Notes: generated by a model from the sequence alone, not told the origin. Shown: positions 1-8,056, counted from the stretch's first letter. The stretch: 55,423 nucleotides of DNA from Crocinitomicaceae bacterium (GCA_029254025.1 JAQWYK010000023.1:1-55423), one strand, 5' to 3'. Translations and numbers: made by a program.

Positions 1-480
1 TATGTCGCCAATACGCATGAGAAGTACGAACGCTATTGGGTGCGAAGATATTATGACGTACCCATGTCTGGAACGATGACGTTAACAACGATCATGGCAG
101 ATGCCAAACGAAAAAGAGACTATTACCGTGCCTTAGGTTTCGAATTGGGTTATGGAGCGGGACGTTTGGTGTATCCGAACTGGGTTTGGGTGAATCGAAA
201 GTATTACAATAAGGGGAGTTCAAATTTGAAACGTGCCAAGCCTATGATTCAAAAAGGGAATTGGGATATTGCCGAGAAGCAATTGGAACGTGACATTGAT
301 CACCGAAGTGAAAAAATACGAAGTAGGGTATTGTATAATTTAGCCCTCGTTAAAGAAGGGCAAGGTAACCTGGGGCAGGCTATTGATTACGCAGAACAAG
401 CAGCGTTAGCAGGAGATAAAATGGCGAATGAATATTTGCGCATACTCAAGCGAAGAAGGGATCAATTGGCGGAATTCTAA
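1..480 (+). CDS. DUF6340-like protein, 3' part
   Basis: The reading frame is open from base 1, so the true start lies outside the window and 159 residues of the C-terminal part are visible. A segment with an R-x-x-Y-P-x-W pattern and an R-x-Y-Y motif is followed by a helical, TPR-like stretch (about the last 75 residues, with an LYNLALVKEGQGNLGQAIDYA-type helix pair). This layout fits the Bacteroidota DUF6340 family, usually envelope-associated proteins of unknown function whose C-terminus resembles a tetratricopeptide pair. The family call comes from pattern memory, not a search. The stop codon abuts the stop of the convergent atl-like gene with no intervening base. Confidence 0.6.
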   Translation, partial: YVANTHEKYERYWVRRYYDVPMSGTMTLTTIMADAKRKRDYYRALGFELGYGAGRLVYPNWVWVNRKYYNKGSSNLKRAKPMIQKGNWDIAEKQLERDIDHRSEKIRSRVLYNLALVKEGQGNLGQAIDYAEQAALAGDKMANEYLRILKRRRDQLAEF

Positions 481-834
481 CTAGGACAAATCGTTCAAAA
501 GATTTTCTGTGACATCCCAGAAGTGTGAGGAAAAGTGTTGAATTTGGTCATCAACAATAATAATTCCTTCCGCTTCAAGTAGTTCTTGCATTTTTGTTGG
601 CGTAGCAAAGTGCATTTTACCTGTCAACATTCCGTTGCGATTGACCACGCGGTGTGCAGGAACATCGTGTTTTCCATGTGCAGCATTCATTGCCCAGCCC
701 ACCATTCGACTTGATTTTGGAGTTCCTAATGCTATTGCAATGCTCCCGTAGTTGGTTACTCTACCTTTTGGAATCAAGCGTACAATTTCGTATACCCGTT
801 CAAAAAAATCTGCGTGCTGATCACTTATTTTCAT
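481..834 (-). CDS. Alkyltransferase-like (ATL) protein, MGMT family without the active cysteine
   Basis: A 117-residue protein of the O6-alkylguanine-DNA alkyltransferase fold. The helix-turn-helix part (IPKGRVTNYGSIA) and the arginine-finger segment (SSRMVGWAMNAAHG) are both present. The alkyl acceptor motif PCHR is replaced by PAHR, so it cannot be a suicide methyltransferase. ATL proteins bind O6-alkylguanine and hand it to nucleotide excision repair, and that is the likely role here. The ATG at 834 overlaps the trmB stop as ATGA, so I prefer it to the TTG at 855. Translation is probably coupled to trmB. The length is normal for ATL proteins. Confidence 0.85.
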   Translation of the reverse strand: MKISDQHADFFERVYEIVRLIPKGRVTNYGSIAIALGTPKSSRMVGWAMNAAHGKHDVPAHRVVNRNGMLTGKMHFATPTKMQELLEAEGIIIVDDQIQHFSSHFWDVTENLLNDLS

Positions 835-1511
835 GCGTCGATGGAAAATTGACAATATTTTATAGTAAATCCTTTCGCCGTAAAAAGTTCTTCGTAGTGT
901 GTTTTGATATGTAAAATGTCCCGAATATTCTCAGGAAGGCGTTTTATTTCATTGTATAAATCCCAAGTAAGATAGTGACAGGTGTATCCATGCGTTTGAA
1001 TTTCCTCTTCTGTGGATTCAAACAATAAGTCGCTGTCTGTTTTTAAATGAATGATTCCATGAGGTTTCAAAATTTTTCGATAGCGGTCAATAAAATATTT
1101 TGAACTGAGTCGTTTGTTCGGTTTGTTTGGTTGTGGATCTGAAAAAGTTAACCAAATTTCATCCACTTCGCCTGGAGCAAACAAAGAATCAATGAAGTCT
1201 ACTTTTGTTCTCAAAAAAGCCACATTGTCCAAGCCTAGCTCGAGTGCTTCATTCGCTCCAACCCACATTCGCGATCCTTTAATGTCCACCCCGATAAAGT
1301 TCCGATTCGGATATTTTTTCGCGAGTCCTACAGAATATTCTCCCTTCCCACAACCGAGTTCCACGGTTATTGGATGGTCATTTTTGAAGACGGTGGAATT
1401 CCATTTCCCTTTAAAATCGACGCCTCCGGATTTTATTTCATCCAATGTAGGTTCGAGTACATTGGGCATTTCTTTCATTTCTGCGAAACGTCGAAGTTTA
1501 TTCTTAGCCAT
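831..1511 (-). CDS. trmB: tRNA (guanine-N7-)-methyltransferase
   Basis: A 226-residue class I SAM-dependent methyltransferase that makes m7G46 in the variable loop of tRNA. The SAM-binding glycine loop VELGCGKGEY and the following acidic position (FIGVDIKGSRMW) are clear. The TrmB signature LTFSDPQPNKPNKR, which forms the tRNA-binding/catalytic region, and the C-terminal T-x-Y-E motif (KTHYEELF) are present. Length is typical. It is the first gene of a two-gene unit with the ATL gene and has a good TTG-N19-TATTTTTG promoter 19 bases upstream of its ATG. Confidence 0.95.
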   Translation of the reverse strand: MAKNKLRRFAEMKEMPNVLEPTLDEIKSGGVDFKGKWNSTVFKNDHPITVELGCGKGEYSVGLAKKYPNRNFIGVDIKGSRMWVGANEALELGLDNVAFLRTKVDFIDSLFAPGEVDEIWLTFSDPQPNKPNKRLSSKYFIDRYRKILKPHGIIHLKTDSDLLFESTEEEIQTHGYTCHYLTWDLYNEIKRLPENIRDILHIKTHYEELFTAKGFTIKYCQFSIDA

Positions 1512-1530
1512 TTTTTTCTAACTTGTGCTG

Positions 1531-1560
1531 CAAAAATAGAAATCTTCCTGTGTTAGCCAA
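1531..1560 (-). promoter_or_regulatory. Sigma-A type promoter of trmB
   Basis: On the minus strand TTG (1560-1558) is followed after 19 bases by TATTTTTG (1538-1531), matching the Bacteroidota consensus TTTG-N19-21-TAnnTTTG. The ATG of trmB begins 19 bases further on. The site lies close to or inside the 5' end of the divergent glycosyltransferase gene. Confidence 0.65.
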
Positions 1561-2557
1561 TGTTTTAAATGCTGTAACCCATCAACGCGTGCTGTTGAGT
1601 CCGTTGAATTGGGGACTTGGACATGTGACACGGACAATACCTGTTATTCGTCAACTTCTGAAACAGGGAAATGAAGTGTTTATTTGCTGCGACGAGCCAC
1701 AAGAACGGTTTTATCGAAATTACTTTCCGAATTTATGGTACATACCGCATTCGGGATATCCTTTTGAGTTTGGTGGTAAAGGGAGGTGGTTATTCGATAT
1801 TTCTAAGCAACTTGCAGCGCTGAATGCATTTCGAAAACAGGAACTTCGCACTTTGAATCAGTATGTCAATGAATTCAACCCCGACCTTATTATTTCTGAT
1901 CAGCGTTTCGGCTTTCGGCACACCTCTGTAAGAAGTTGCATCATTTCCCATCAACTCAACTTACCACTTCCTTTATGGGCAAAACTGGGGAACTTCTTCA
2001 ATCAACAGCAATTAAATCAATTTGACGAAATATGGCTTCCTGACTTAGAAGGAAGCATATTAAGCGGGGAATTGAGTCAAATGCCCTCAGAAAAAGTAAA
2101 ATACATTGGTTGGCTGTCCCGATTCAAATACCCTGGGGTGACAAATGAGTTTAAGGAATTTAGCCATTTGGGTGTTGTTTCTGGTCCAGATCCCTATGCA
2201 AAGCAACTCTACGACACCATGATTAGCGAGTTTAGTAAATTAGAAAGTAGAACTGTAATTATTGCTCCTTCAAGACATATTACGGGGTCTGCACTGCAGT
2301 TTGGAAATTGCTCCATACATCCTAATCCATCTCCTGAGTCTATGGAACAACTCTTTTCTTCAAGTGAAACAGTTGTTAGTAGATCGGGTTATTCCACCTT
2401 AATGGACCTCACCGTTATGCAAAATAATGCGCTTTTAATCCCTACTCCCGGACAACTAGAGCAACTATATTTGGCAAAAAAGCATGTGCAGCATGAAAAA
2501 TGGAAATTTACTACGCAGTTGAACAAGAAGAACTTGGAGGGATTTAAAAGTTTATAG
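1550..2557 (+). CDS. Glycosyltransferase-like protein (MurG/GT28-like fold)
   Basis: A GT-B-like protein of about 335 residues. The N-terminal strand and loop LLSPLNWGLGHVTRT is the typical Gly-rich nucleotide-sugar loop of a Bacteroidota family often annotated as glycosyltransferase or GT28 C-terminal domain. The C-terminal half has the matching SGYSTLMDLTVMQNNALLIPTPGQLEQ segment, where MurG-type enzymes hold the UDP-sugar. The substrate is unknown. The start is uncertain: TTG 1523, GTG 1550 and GTG 1589 are all in frame. I chose 1550 because a TAACTTG box (1519-1525) would place transcription start between 1523 and 1550. No partner gene reveals the pathway. Confidence 0.75.
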   Translation: MLANVLNAVTHQRVLLSPLNWGLGHVTRTIPVIRQLLKQGNEVFICCDEPQERFYRNYFPNLWYIPHSGYPFEFGGKGRWLFDISKQLAALNAFRKQELRTLNQYVNEFNPDLIISDQRFGFRHTSVRSCIISHQLNLPLPLWAKLGNFFNQQQLNQFDEIWLPDLEGSILSGELSQMPSEKVKYIGWLSRFKYPGVTNEFKEFSHLGVVSGPDPYAKQLYDTMISEFSKLESRTVIIAPSRHITGSALQFGNCSIHPNPSPESMEQLFSSSETVVSRSGYSTLMDLTVMQNNALLIPTPGQLEQLYLAKKHVQHEKWKFTTQLNKKNLEGFKSL

Positions 2558-2579
2558 TAGGGAAAGTCAATTTTTCAAT

Positions 2580-2587
2580 TATTTTTG
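2580..2587 (+). promoter_or_regulatory. Candidate -7 box for mscL
   Basis: TATTTTTG matches the Bacteroidota TAnnTTTG element and ends 24 bases before the mscL ATG. I see no clear TTTG partner at 19-21 bases upstream, so this is a half-supported promoter. Confidence 0.4.
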
Positions 2588-2611
2588 AGTTCAAATACTA
2601 AGTGAAAATAA

Positions 2612-3025
2612 ATGGGATTTATTAAGGAGTTTAAAGATTTCGCAGTAAAAGGAAATTTGGTCGATTTAGCTGTAGCATTTGTTATGGGTGCCGCTTTTGT
2701 AAAAGTTACAACGGCTTTTATTCAAGGTATTGTGATGCCGCTTGTTGGTTTGATCCAAGGAAAGGATATGTCGGAATGGCGCTTCATTATCAAAGGAGCC
2801 CAACTCGATGAGACTGGTGCAGAGACTGTAGCAGAAGTATCGATTAAATATGGCGATTTTATTGGTGTTACACTTGAGTTTATGATTATTGCTTTCTTCA
2901 TGTTTTTAATAGTGAAGGGAATCACACGTTTGAAGAAAAAGAAGGAGGAAGCACCGGCTGCACCTCCGGAAACGACGAAAGAGGAGGTGTTATTAACTGA
3001 AATTCGGGACCTACTTAAAAAGTAG
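2612..3025 (+). CDS. mscL: Large-conductance mechanosensitive channel
   Basis: A 137-residue homopentameric inner-membrane channel that opens under membrane tension to release solutes during hypo-osmotic shock. The hallmark N-terminal segment KEFKDFAVKGNLVDLAVAFV leads into TM1 with the small-residue gate GAAFVKVTTAFI. A periplasmic loop and TM2 (IGVTLEFMIIAFFMFLIVKG) follow, then the basic cluster LKKKKEE. A helical cytoplasmic tail with PAAPPE linker ends in EIRDLLKK, as in E. coli MscL. Length and topology are typical. It stands alone between the glycosyltransferase and ctaA. Confidence 0.97.
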   Translation: MGFIKEFKDFAVKGNLVDLAVAFVMGAAFVKVTTAFIQGIVMPLVGLIQGKDMSEWRFIIKGAQLDETGAETVAEVSIKYGDFIGVTLEFMIIAFFMFLIVKGITRLKKKKEEAPAAPPETTKEEVLLTEIRDLLKK

Positions 3026-3146
3026 ATTTATAACAATTGATACAAGAGGAATGTTCTTTACGGCATCCCTTTTTTAGTTTTTCACCCCGAAAGTGTCAAA
3101 CGAATAAAAAACCCTACAAATACCTGCTAAAATCAATTTGCACATG

Positions 3147-3154
3147 TAACTTTG
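3147..3154 (+). promoter_or_regulatory. -7 box of ctaA, 4 bases before the start codon
   Basis: TAACTTTG is an exact TAnnTTTG match. Only four bases separate it from the ATG at 3159, so transcription would start at or very near the start codon and leave almost no 5' leader. Confidence 0.55.
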
Positions 3155-3158
3155 TGTC

Positions 3159-4178
3159 ATGGTTTTCAACAAATGGTTCGTACGGATTAATTGGATTACT
3201 CTAGTCTTTATCTACCTCGTGGTTATTGCGGGAAGTTTTGTGCGCATAACAGGAAGTGGAATGGGGTGCCCCGATTGGCCAAAATGTTTCGGAGAATGGA
3301 TTCCTCCTACAGAAGCGAGTTCTTTGCCAGCCGATTATAAAGAAATATACGTTGAGAAGCGCGCCAAAAAAGTAGAAAAGTTTTGTACGATGCTGGATGG
3401 AATTGGTCTATCTGAAACAGCAGAACGTATTCGCTCCGACGAATCCGTATTGTATGAAGAAGACTTTAATGCGCGGAAAACGTGGACCGAATACATTAAC
3501 CGTTTATTTGGTTTTTTAGCTGGAAATGGAATTCTCTTGATATTTCTATGGATCATATTGAAATATCGAAGAAAAAAGTTGGTGTTGGTGGCCTCTATTA
3601 ATTTGTTCATCTTGCTTTTTCAAGCATGGTTTGGTTCTATTGTAGTAGCGACGAACTTGGTACCTTGGACCATTACGATTCACATGCTCTTGGCATTAGT
3701 GATTATCGGTCTCCAACTTTATTTGATAAGGTTGGTGAGTCCTTCGCAGCAGTGCAATATTACCGTTTCCAAAGGTTTTTTCTGGCTCGTCATCCTCATT
3801 TTAGCCATTACCTTTTACCAAATGTTTTTAGGTACACAAGTGCGGGAAGAAATTGATGTTTTACGAAAAACGGGAGTTGAACGAGGAGAATGGAGTCAGC
3901 ACTTTGATTTAGCATTTTATGTGCACCGAAGTTTTTCTTGGCTAGTACTTATTTTAATTACAGGTATGTTTTGGGTGAAACGAAATGTGCGGAATTTACG
4001 TATCATCCATTGGATATTTATTTTTTTAGTGATCGAATTAACTTCAGGAGTGCTATTAGCACATTTTAATATGCCCGGATTAGTGCAAACTGCACATCTG
4101 CTTTTTGCATGCGTTATTTTCGGACTGCTTACTATGGCCGCATTTCGCATGAAATCACAAGTATCTCTGAAGCGGTAA
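3159..4178 (+). CDS. ctaA: Heme A synthase (COX15/CtaA)
   Basis: A 339-residue, roughly eight-TM inner-membrane enzyme that oxidises the C8 methyl of heme O to a formyl group, giving heme A for cytochrome oxidases. The start GSFVRITGSGMGCPDWPKC is diagnostic, with the cysteine pair C37/C43. Histidines in later helices (TIHMLLA, YVHRSFSW, QTAHLLFA) fit the heme-ligand positions. The first helix reads EYINRLFG, so Asn114 sits where many family members have His; as far as I recall this is common in Bacteroidota CtaA. No cytochrome oxidase subunit gene is adjacent. Confidence 0.93.
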   Translation: MVFNKWFVRINWITLVFIYLVVIAGSFVRITGSGMGCPDWPKCFGEWIPPTEASSLPADYKEIYVEKRAKKVEKFCTMLDGIGLSETAERIRSDESVLYEEDFNARKTWTEYINRLFGFLAGNGILLIFLWIILKYRRKKLVLVASINLFILLFQAWFGSIVVATNLVPWTITIHMLLALVIIGLQLYLIRLVSPSQQCNITVSKGFFWLVILILAITFYQMFLGTQVREEIDVLRKTGVERGEWSQHFDLAFYVHRSFSWLVLILITGMFWVKRNVRNLRIIHWIFIFLVIELTSGVLLAHFNMPGLVQTAHLLFACVIFGLLTMAAFRMKSQVSLKR

Positions 4179-4208
4179 TAGGTTACGTTCACAAACGGAA
4201 TTGAAACA

Positions 4209-5609
4209 ATGAAAACAAAGTACATCGATTTAATAGATCAAACATTTGATTTTCCACAAAAGGAATTTTTTCTAGAAGATGATCATTTAATGTTTCATGG
4301 AATCGATTTGATGAAGTTAGTAGAGAAGTACGGAACCCCTTTGAAGTTCAATTATCTTCCTCAAATCTCTAATAATATTGAACGATGCAAGGGATGGTTT
4401 CGCGATGCGATGAATGCGATTGGTTATACTGGGACCTATAATTATTCGTACTGTACGAAAAGTTCACATTTCGCCTTTGTGATGGATGAGGTACTTAAAA
4501 ATAACGTGAACTTGGAAACGTCCTCCTCTTATGACTTAGACATTATTGAGCATTTATTAAACGAGGGCAAGATCTCAGCAGAGCAAACGATTATTTGTAA
4601 CGGATTTAAACAAGATCGATACATTGAGAAAATTGCTGAATTGTTGGCGCGTAAAACGGTAAAGGTGATTCCTGTAGTGGACAATTTAACGGAGCTGGAA
4701 CGATTGACATCATTGACGAAATCTGATATTAATATAGGAGTTCGAATTGCTTCTGAAGAAGATCCAAAGTTTGAGTTTTATACGTCTCGTTTAGGTGTGC
4801 GATACCGCGATATCGTTCCGTTTTATAAAGATCAAATCAAAGGAAATAAGCAAGTAAAGCTAAAAATGCTTCACTTTTTCATTAATACTGGAATACAAGA
4901 CAATGCTTATTATTGGAATGAGTTAACAAAGTCGTTGCGTGCATATGGTCAATTAAAGCAGATTTGTCCAGAATTGGATTCGTTGAACATAGGAGGTGGT
5001 TTCCCGATAAAGAAATCCTTAGCATTTGACTATGACTACGAATACATGGTTCAAGAAATTATGATTCAGGTCAAGAATGTTTGTAAGGAGTTTGGAATTC
5101 CAGAGCCGAACATTTACACCGAATTTGGTTCCTTTACCGTTGGTGAAAGTGGAGGAGCCATCTTTAAAGTCTTAGATCAAAAACAACAGAATGACCGTGA
5201 AAAGTGGAACATGATTGACAGTTCGTTCATGACAAACCTACCAGACACCTGGGCAATTAATCAGCGGTTTATTATGTTACCCCTCAATCGTTGGTCAGAT
5301 GTGTACGAGCGAGTACTTTTAGGTGGCTTAACCTGTGATAGCGACGATTATTACAATTCAGAGCAACATTCGAATGCAATCTATCTTCCTAAGTTTGATC
5401 CAGAAAAACCTTTATTTTTGGGGTTTTTTAATACAGGAGCATACCAAGAGAATATTGGTGGATTTGGAGGATTAAAGCACTGCTTGATTCCGGAGCCGCA
5501 GCACATTTTAATAAAAAGAAACGAAGAAGGAAAAATGGTATCTGATGTCTTTTCCCAAGAACAGTCTTCGGAGCAATATTTGAAACTGTTGGGGTATAAA
5601 AAGCCGTAA
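4209..5609 (+). CDS. speA: Biosynthetic-type arginine decarboxylase, Bacteroidota short form
   Basis: A 466-residue fold-type III PLP enzyme (alanine-racemase barrel plus C-terminal beta domain). Arginine would be converted to agmatine, the first step to putrescine and spermidine. The PLP lysine is K84 in NYSYCTKSSH, the glycine-rich phosphate loop is LNIGGGFP, and the cross-dimer cysteine motif is GGLTCDSDD near residue 380. It is much shorter than E. coli SpeA (about 650 residues) but has the usual size for the Bacteroidota arginine decarboxylase. No agmatinase or agmatine deiminase gene lies next to it. Substrate specificity for arginine is inferred from family resemblance. Confidence 0.82.
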   Translation: MKTKYIDLIDQTFDFPQKEFFLEDDHLMFHGIDLMKLVEKYGTPLKFNYLPQISNNIERCKGWFRDAMNAIGYTGTYNYSYCTKSSHFAFVMDEVLKNNVNLETSSSYDLDIIEHLLNEGKISAEQTIICNGFKQDRYIEKIAELLARKTVKVIPVVDNLTELERLTSLTKSDINIGVRIASEEDPKFEFYTSRLGVRYRDIVPFYKDQIKGNKQVKLKMLHFFINTGIQDNAYYWNELTKSLRAYGQLKQICPELDSLNIGGGFPIKKSLAFDYDYEYMVQEIMIQVKNVCKEFGIPEPNIYTEFGSFTVGESGGAIFKVLDQKQQNDREKWNMIDSSFMTNLPDTWAINQRFIMLPLNRWSDVYERVLLGGLTCDSDDYYNSEQHSNAIYLPKFDPEKPLFLGFFNTGAYQENIGGFGGLKHCLIPEPQHILIKRNEEGKMVSDVFSQEQSSEQYLKLLGYKKP

Positions 5610-5696
5610 ATCAGCCAGAGGAAGTCGCCTTTATTTTTTTGAACAAAATATTCGATGAGTTTTGAGTAATTTCAACGTAAATGTCGGTATTCTTGT

Positions 5697-5704
5697 TATT
5701 TTTG
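5697..5704 (+). promoter_or_regulatory. Candidate -7 box upstream of the 125-residue unknown
   Basis: TATTTTTG matches TAnnTTTG and ends 37 bases before the ATG at 5742. It suggests that gene is transcribed apart from speA. No convincing -33 TTTG was seen. Confidence 0.4.
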
Positions 5705-5741
5705 CAATCGATTTTGAGAAGGCTTAGCCTTTAAATTTCTG

Positions 5742-6119
5742 ATGAAGAATAGAGTAACTACCATATACCTATATGACCTAAATCCATTCTCTAAAAGTAT
5801 TGAGGCATGGGCTAGTAATAAGACGTTGACCATTGAACGGATAGAAGGTAAGTCACAAGATATTGATGATTTCGTAGATGGCGTTGTTGTTTTCCATGAA
5901 AATCACAATGTTTCGAGAGAGATTGAAGAATTACAGGCGTTTCTAGACAACAGTAATCGTCCAGGGCACCGAATCGACATTAACGGAACATTGGCTGCAA
6001 CAAAATCAAATTTTGAAATGTGGTTGGAACGCAATAAACCCACTAAACTATTATTTGTTGGAAGTGATGAATTACCGAAAAATGATAATCTACTGCGGTT
6101 TCTATCTAATTTAATGTAG
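5742..6119 (+). CDS. Hypothetical protein, 125 residues
   Basis: I do not recognise this protein. It looks soluble, without signal peptide or membrane span. Alternating strand and helix segments (TTIYLYDLN, DGVVVFHENH, KLLFVGSDELP) suggest a small alpha/beta sandwich, loosely like a receiver or TIR-type fold, but no phosphoacceptor or catalytic motif is evident. It has its own candidate promoter. Its stop codon lies one base from the stop of the convergent Cys-rich gene at 6121. It could be lineage-specific. Confidence 0.65.
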   Translation: MKNRVTTIYLYDLNPFSKSIEAWASNKTLTIERIEGKSQDIDDFVDGVVVFHENHNVSREIEELQAFLDNSNRPGHRIDINGTLAATKSNFEMWLERNKPTKLLFVGSDELPKNDNLLRFLSNLM

Positions 6120-6120
6120 G

Positions 6121-6357
6121 CTAAAAGCAATCATTTGTTTTGTCGAGCACCTGTTGTAGTTTCCGAGGTTGATTCTTATATTTGGATTGAATTCTATCCA
6201 TTAATTCAATACATTCAAAACGGCCTTCAAGATTTCCTTTGTTCTTATTGAGACAGGAGCAATATTCTTCCATCAGTGCATCCATTTCTGGATCTTTACA
6301 CCGTGAGAACAGAAGAATAACACCGGCCAATAGAACTGTAATCCAGAGTAACCTCAA
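6121..6357 (-). CDS. Small Cys-rich secreted or lipoprotein-like protein, coupled to sufE
   Basis: A 78-residue protein with an N-terminal hydrophobic stretch (LLWITVLLAGVILLF) followed by SRC, which could be a poor lipobox or a membrane anchor boundary. The remainder is charged and helical, with cysteines as C-S-C near residues 33-35, then one at about 48 and one near the C-terminus. Its ATG overlaps the sufE stop by four bases (ATGA), so it is translated with sufE at the end of the suf operon. The function is unknown. The cysteine pattern with the position is suggestive of metal or thiol chemistry, but that is inference. Confidence 0.6.
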   Translation of the reverse strand: MRLLWITVLLAGVILLFSRCKDPEMDALMEEYCSCLNKNKGNLEGRFECIELMDRIQSKYKNQPRKLQQVLDKTNDCF

Positions 6358-6776
6358 AGTGTAGATTGTTTAATAGCCGCCAATTTCATTTGCTGAATCA
6401 TACTGACTAAACCATTCGAACGAGTAGGGGAAAGGTGCTCCTGAAGACCTATTTCTTTAATAAAACCTAACTCTGCTTTCGCCACTTTCTCAGGTGTTTG
6501 GTGACTTAACACACGTATCAGAAGACCGATGATTCCTTTTGTAATTATCGCATCAGAATCAGCGGTAAAGATCATTTTACCGTCTTTTTTTTCCGCATCG
6601 ACCCAAACCCTACTTTGACAACCTTTGATTAGTTTGTCGTCCGATTTTTTGGAAGGATCAATTAAAGGCAAGTCTTTACCTATTTCAATGATGTATTCGT
6701 ATTTGTCCATCCAATCGTCATAAATGGAAAATTCATCAATAATTTCGCGTTCTATTTCTTGAATTGATTTCATCAT
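6354..6776 (-). CDS. sufE: SufE, sulfur acceptor for SufS
   Basis: A 140-residue protein that takes the persulfide sulfur from SufS and passes it to the SufBCD scaffold. The acceptor cysteine is C53 in KGCQSRVW, the family signature. The N-terminal EIIDEFSIYDDWMDKYEYIIEIG helix and the GLIRVLSHQTPEKV segment, where SufS contacts are made, are normal. It begins four bases after the sufS stop and overlaps the following small Cys-rich gene by four bases. MM at the N-terminus leaves the start ambiguous by one residue. Confidence 0.95.
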   Translation of the reverse strand: MMKSIQEIEREIIDEFSIYDDWMDKYEYIIEIGKDLPLIDPSKKSDDKLIKGCQSRVWVDAEKKDGKMIFTADSDAIITKGIIGLLIRVLSHQTPEKVAKAELGFIKEIGLQEHLSPTRSNGLVSMIQQMKLAAIKQSTL

Positions 6777-6780
6777 TTTA

Positions 6781-8007
6781 TTATTTCAGCATTCGTACAG
6801 CACGTTGCAAAGCATATATGAAAATATCCACCTCTTCTTTTGTATTGTAAAATGCGAAGGAAGCACGAATGGTTCCTGGAATTTTGAAAAAGTCCATGAT
6901 GGGTTGCGTGCAATGGTGTCCGGTGCGGACAGCAATACCCATTTTATCAAGGAGTGTTCCAACATCATACGGATGAGTACCTTCAATCAAAAATGAGATT
7001 ACGCTTACTTTGTAGTCTGCTTCTCCGTAAAATTGAATACCATCGATACGCTGTAATTGTCCAGTGGCGTAGTCAAGCAGTTCCTTTTCATGCTGTTGCA
7101 AGGCCTCCATATCGAGCGAATTTAAGTATTCAAATGCAGTTCCTAAAGCAATCCCTCCAGCAATGTGTGGCGTTCCTGCTTCAAATTTATGTGGAAGGGA
7201 ATTATACGTTGTTTTCTCTAACGTCACTTCCTTTATCATATCCCCTCCTCCTTGATAGGGAGGCATTGAGTTGAGTGTTACTTCTTTTCCGTATAGCACT
7301 CCAACACCTGTAGGGCCAAATAATTTATGCCCAGAAAATGTATAGAAATCACAGTCCAAATCTTGCACATTTATAGGCATGTGCTGAATACTTTGTGCGC
7401 CGTCTATCAACACCTTGGCCCCAACATTATGTGCCAAACTTATGATGGAATTTACATCGTTCACTGTTCCTAATGCGTTCGATACATGAGTAACTGCTAC
7501 TAGTTTTGTTTTCGAAGACAGCAATTCTTTATAGGTTTCTAAATCTAATTCTCCCTTTGGTGACATCGGGATAAATTTCAGTTTGCACTCTTTACGTTCA
7601 CACAACATCTGCCAAGGAACGATATTGGAATGGTGCTCCATGGCAGAAATAATGATTTCATCGCCTTTTTGAAGGAGCTCTCCAAAGGAAAAAGCGACTA
7701 AATTGATGCTGTCAGTCGTTCCCTTAGTAAAAATTATCTCATGAGCGTGCTGCGCACCGAGATAGTGTTGAATAGAAATTCGTGCTTCTTCATAGGCTGT
7801 TGTTGCCTCTTGACTCAACGTGTGTACGCCTCGATGGATATTCGCATTTTCAAGGGTGTAATATTCATTAATACGATCAATAACAACTTGAGGCTTTTGT
7901 GAGGTAGCGCCATTGTCAAAATAAATCAGTGCCTTACCATTCACTGTCCTCGCTAATGTTGGGAATTGAGATCGGATTTGTTCAATATTAAATGCTACTT
8001 TTTCCAT
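6781..8007 (-). CDS. sufS: Cysteine desulfurase SufS
   Basis: A 408-residue group II cysteine desulfurase (class V aminotransferase fold) that mobilises sulfur from cysteine for Fe-S assembly. PLP lysine K228 lies in TFSGHKLFGPTG, the PLP histidine in AMEHHSN, and the active-site cysteine is C366 in RTGHHCTQ. I place the start at the ATG at 8007. The ATG at 8022 would fall within and upstream of a TACCTTTG promoter box that ends four bases before 8007, and starting at 8007 gives MEKVAFNIEQIR, the usual N-terminus. It lies downstream of a frameshifted gene in the suf operon and probably has its own promoter. Confidence 0.96.
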   Translation of the reverse strand: MEKVAFNIEQIRSQFPTLARTVNGKALIYFDNGATSQKPQVVIDRINEYYTLENANIHRGVHTLSQEATTAYEEARISIQHYLGAQHAHEIIFTKGTTDSINLVAFSFGELLQKGDEIIISAMEHHSNIVPWQMLCERKECKLKFIPMSPKGELDLETYKELLSSKTKLVAVTHVSNALGTVNDVNSIISLAHNVGAKVLIDGAQSIQHMPINVQDLDCDFYTFSGHKLFGPTGVGVLYGKEVTLNSMPPYQGGGDMIKEVTLEKTTYNSLPHKFEAGTPHIAGGIALGTAFEYLNSLDMEALQQHEKELLDYATGQLQRIDGIQFYGEADYKVSVISFLIEGTHPYDVGTLLDKMGIAVRTGHHCTQPIMDFFKIPGTIRASFAFYNTKEEVDIFIYALQRAVRMLK

Positions 8008-8011
8008 ATGA

Positions 8012-8019
8012 CAAAGGTA
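8012..8019 (-). promoter_or_regulatory. Internal -7 box driving sufS-sufE
   Basis: On the minus strand TACCTTTG matches TAnnTTTG exactly and ends four bases before the sufS ATG. It would give an almost leaderless sufS mRNA and a route to express sufSE independently of sufABCD. Confidence 0.5.
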
Positions 8020-8056
8020 CAAATGATCATGTGAAATGTTTAGGAAAAAATGGAAA

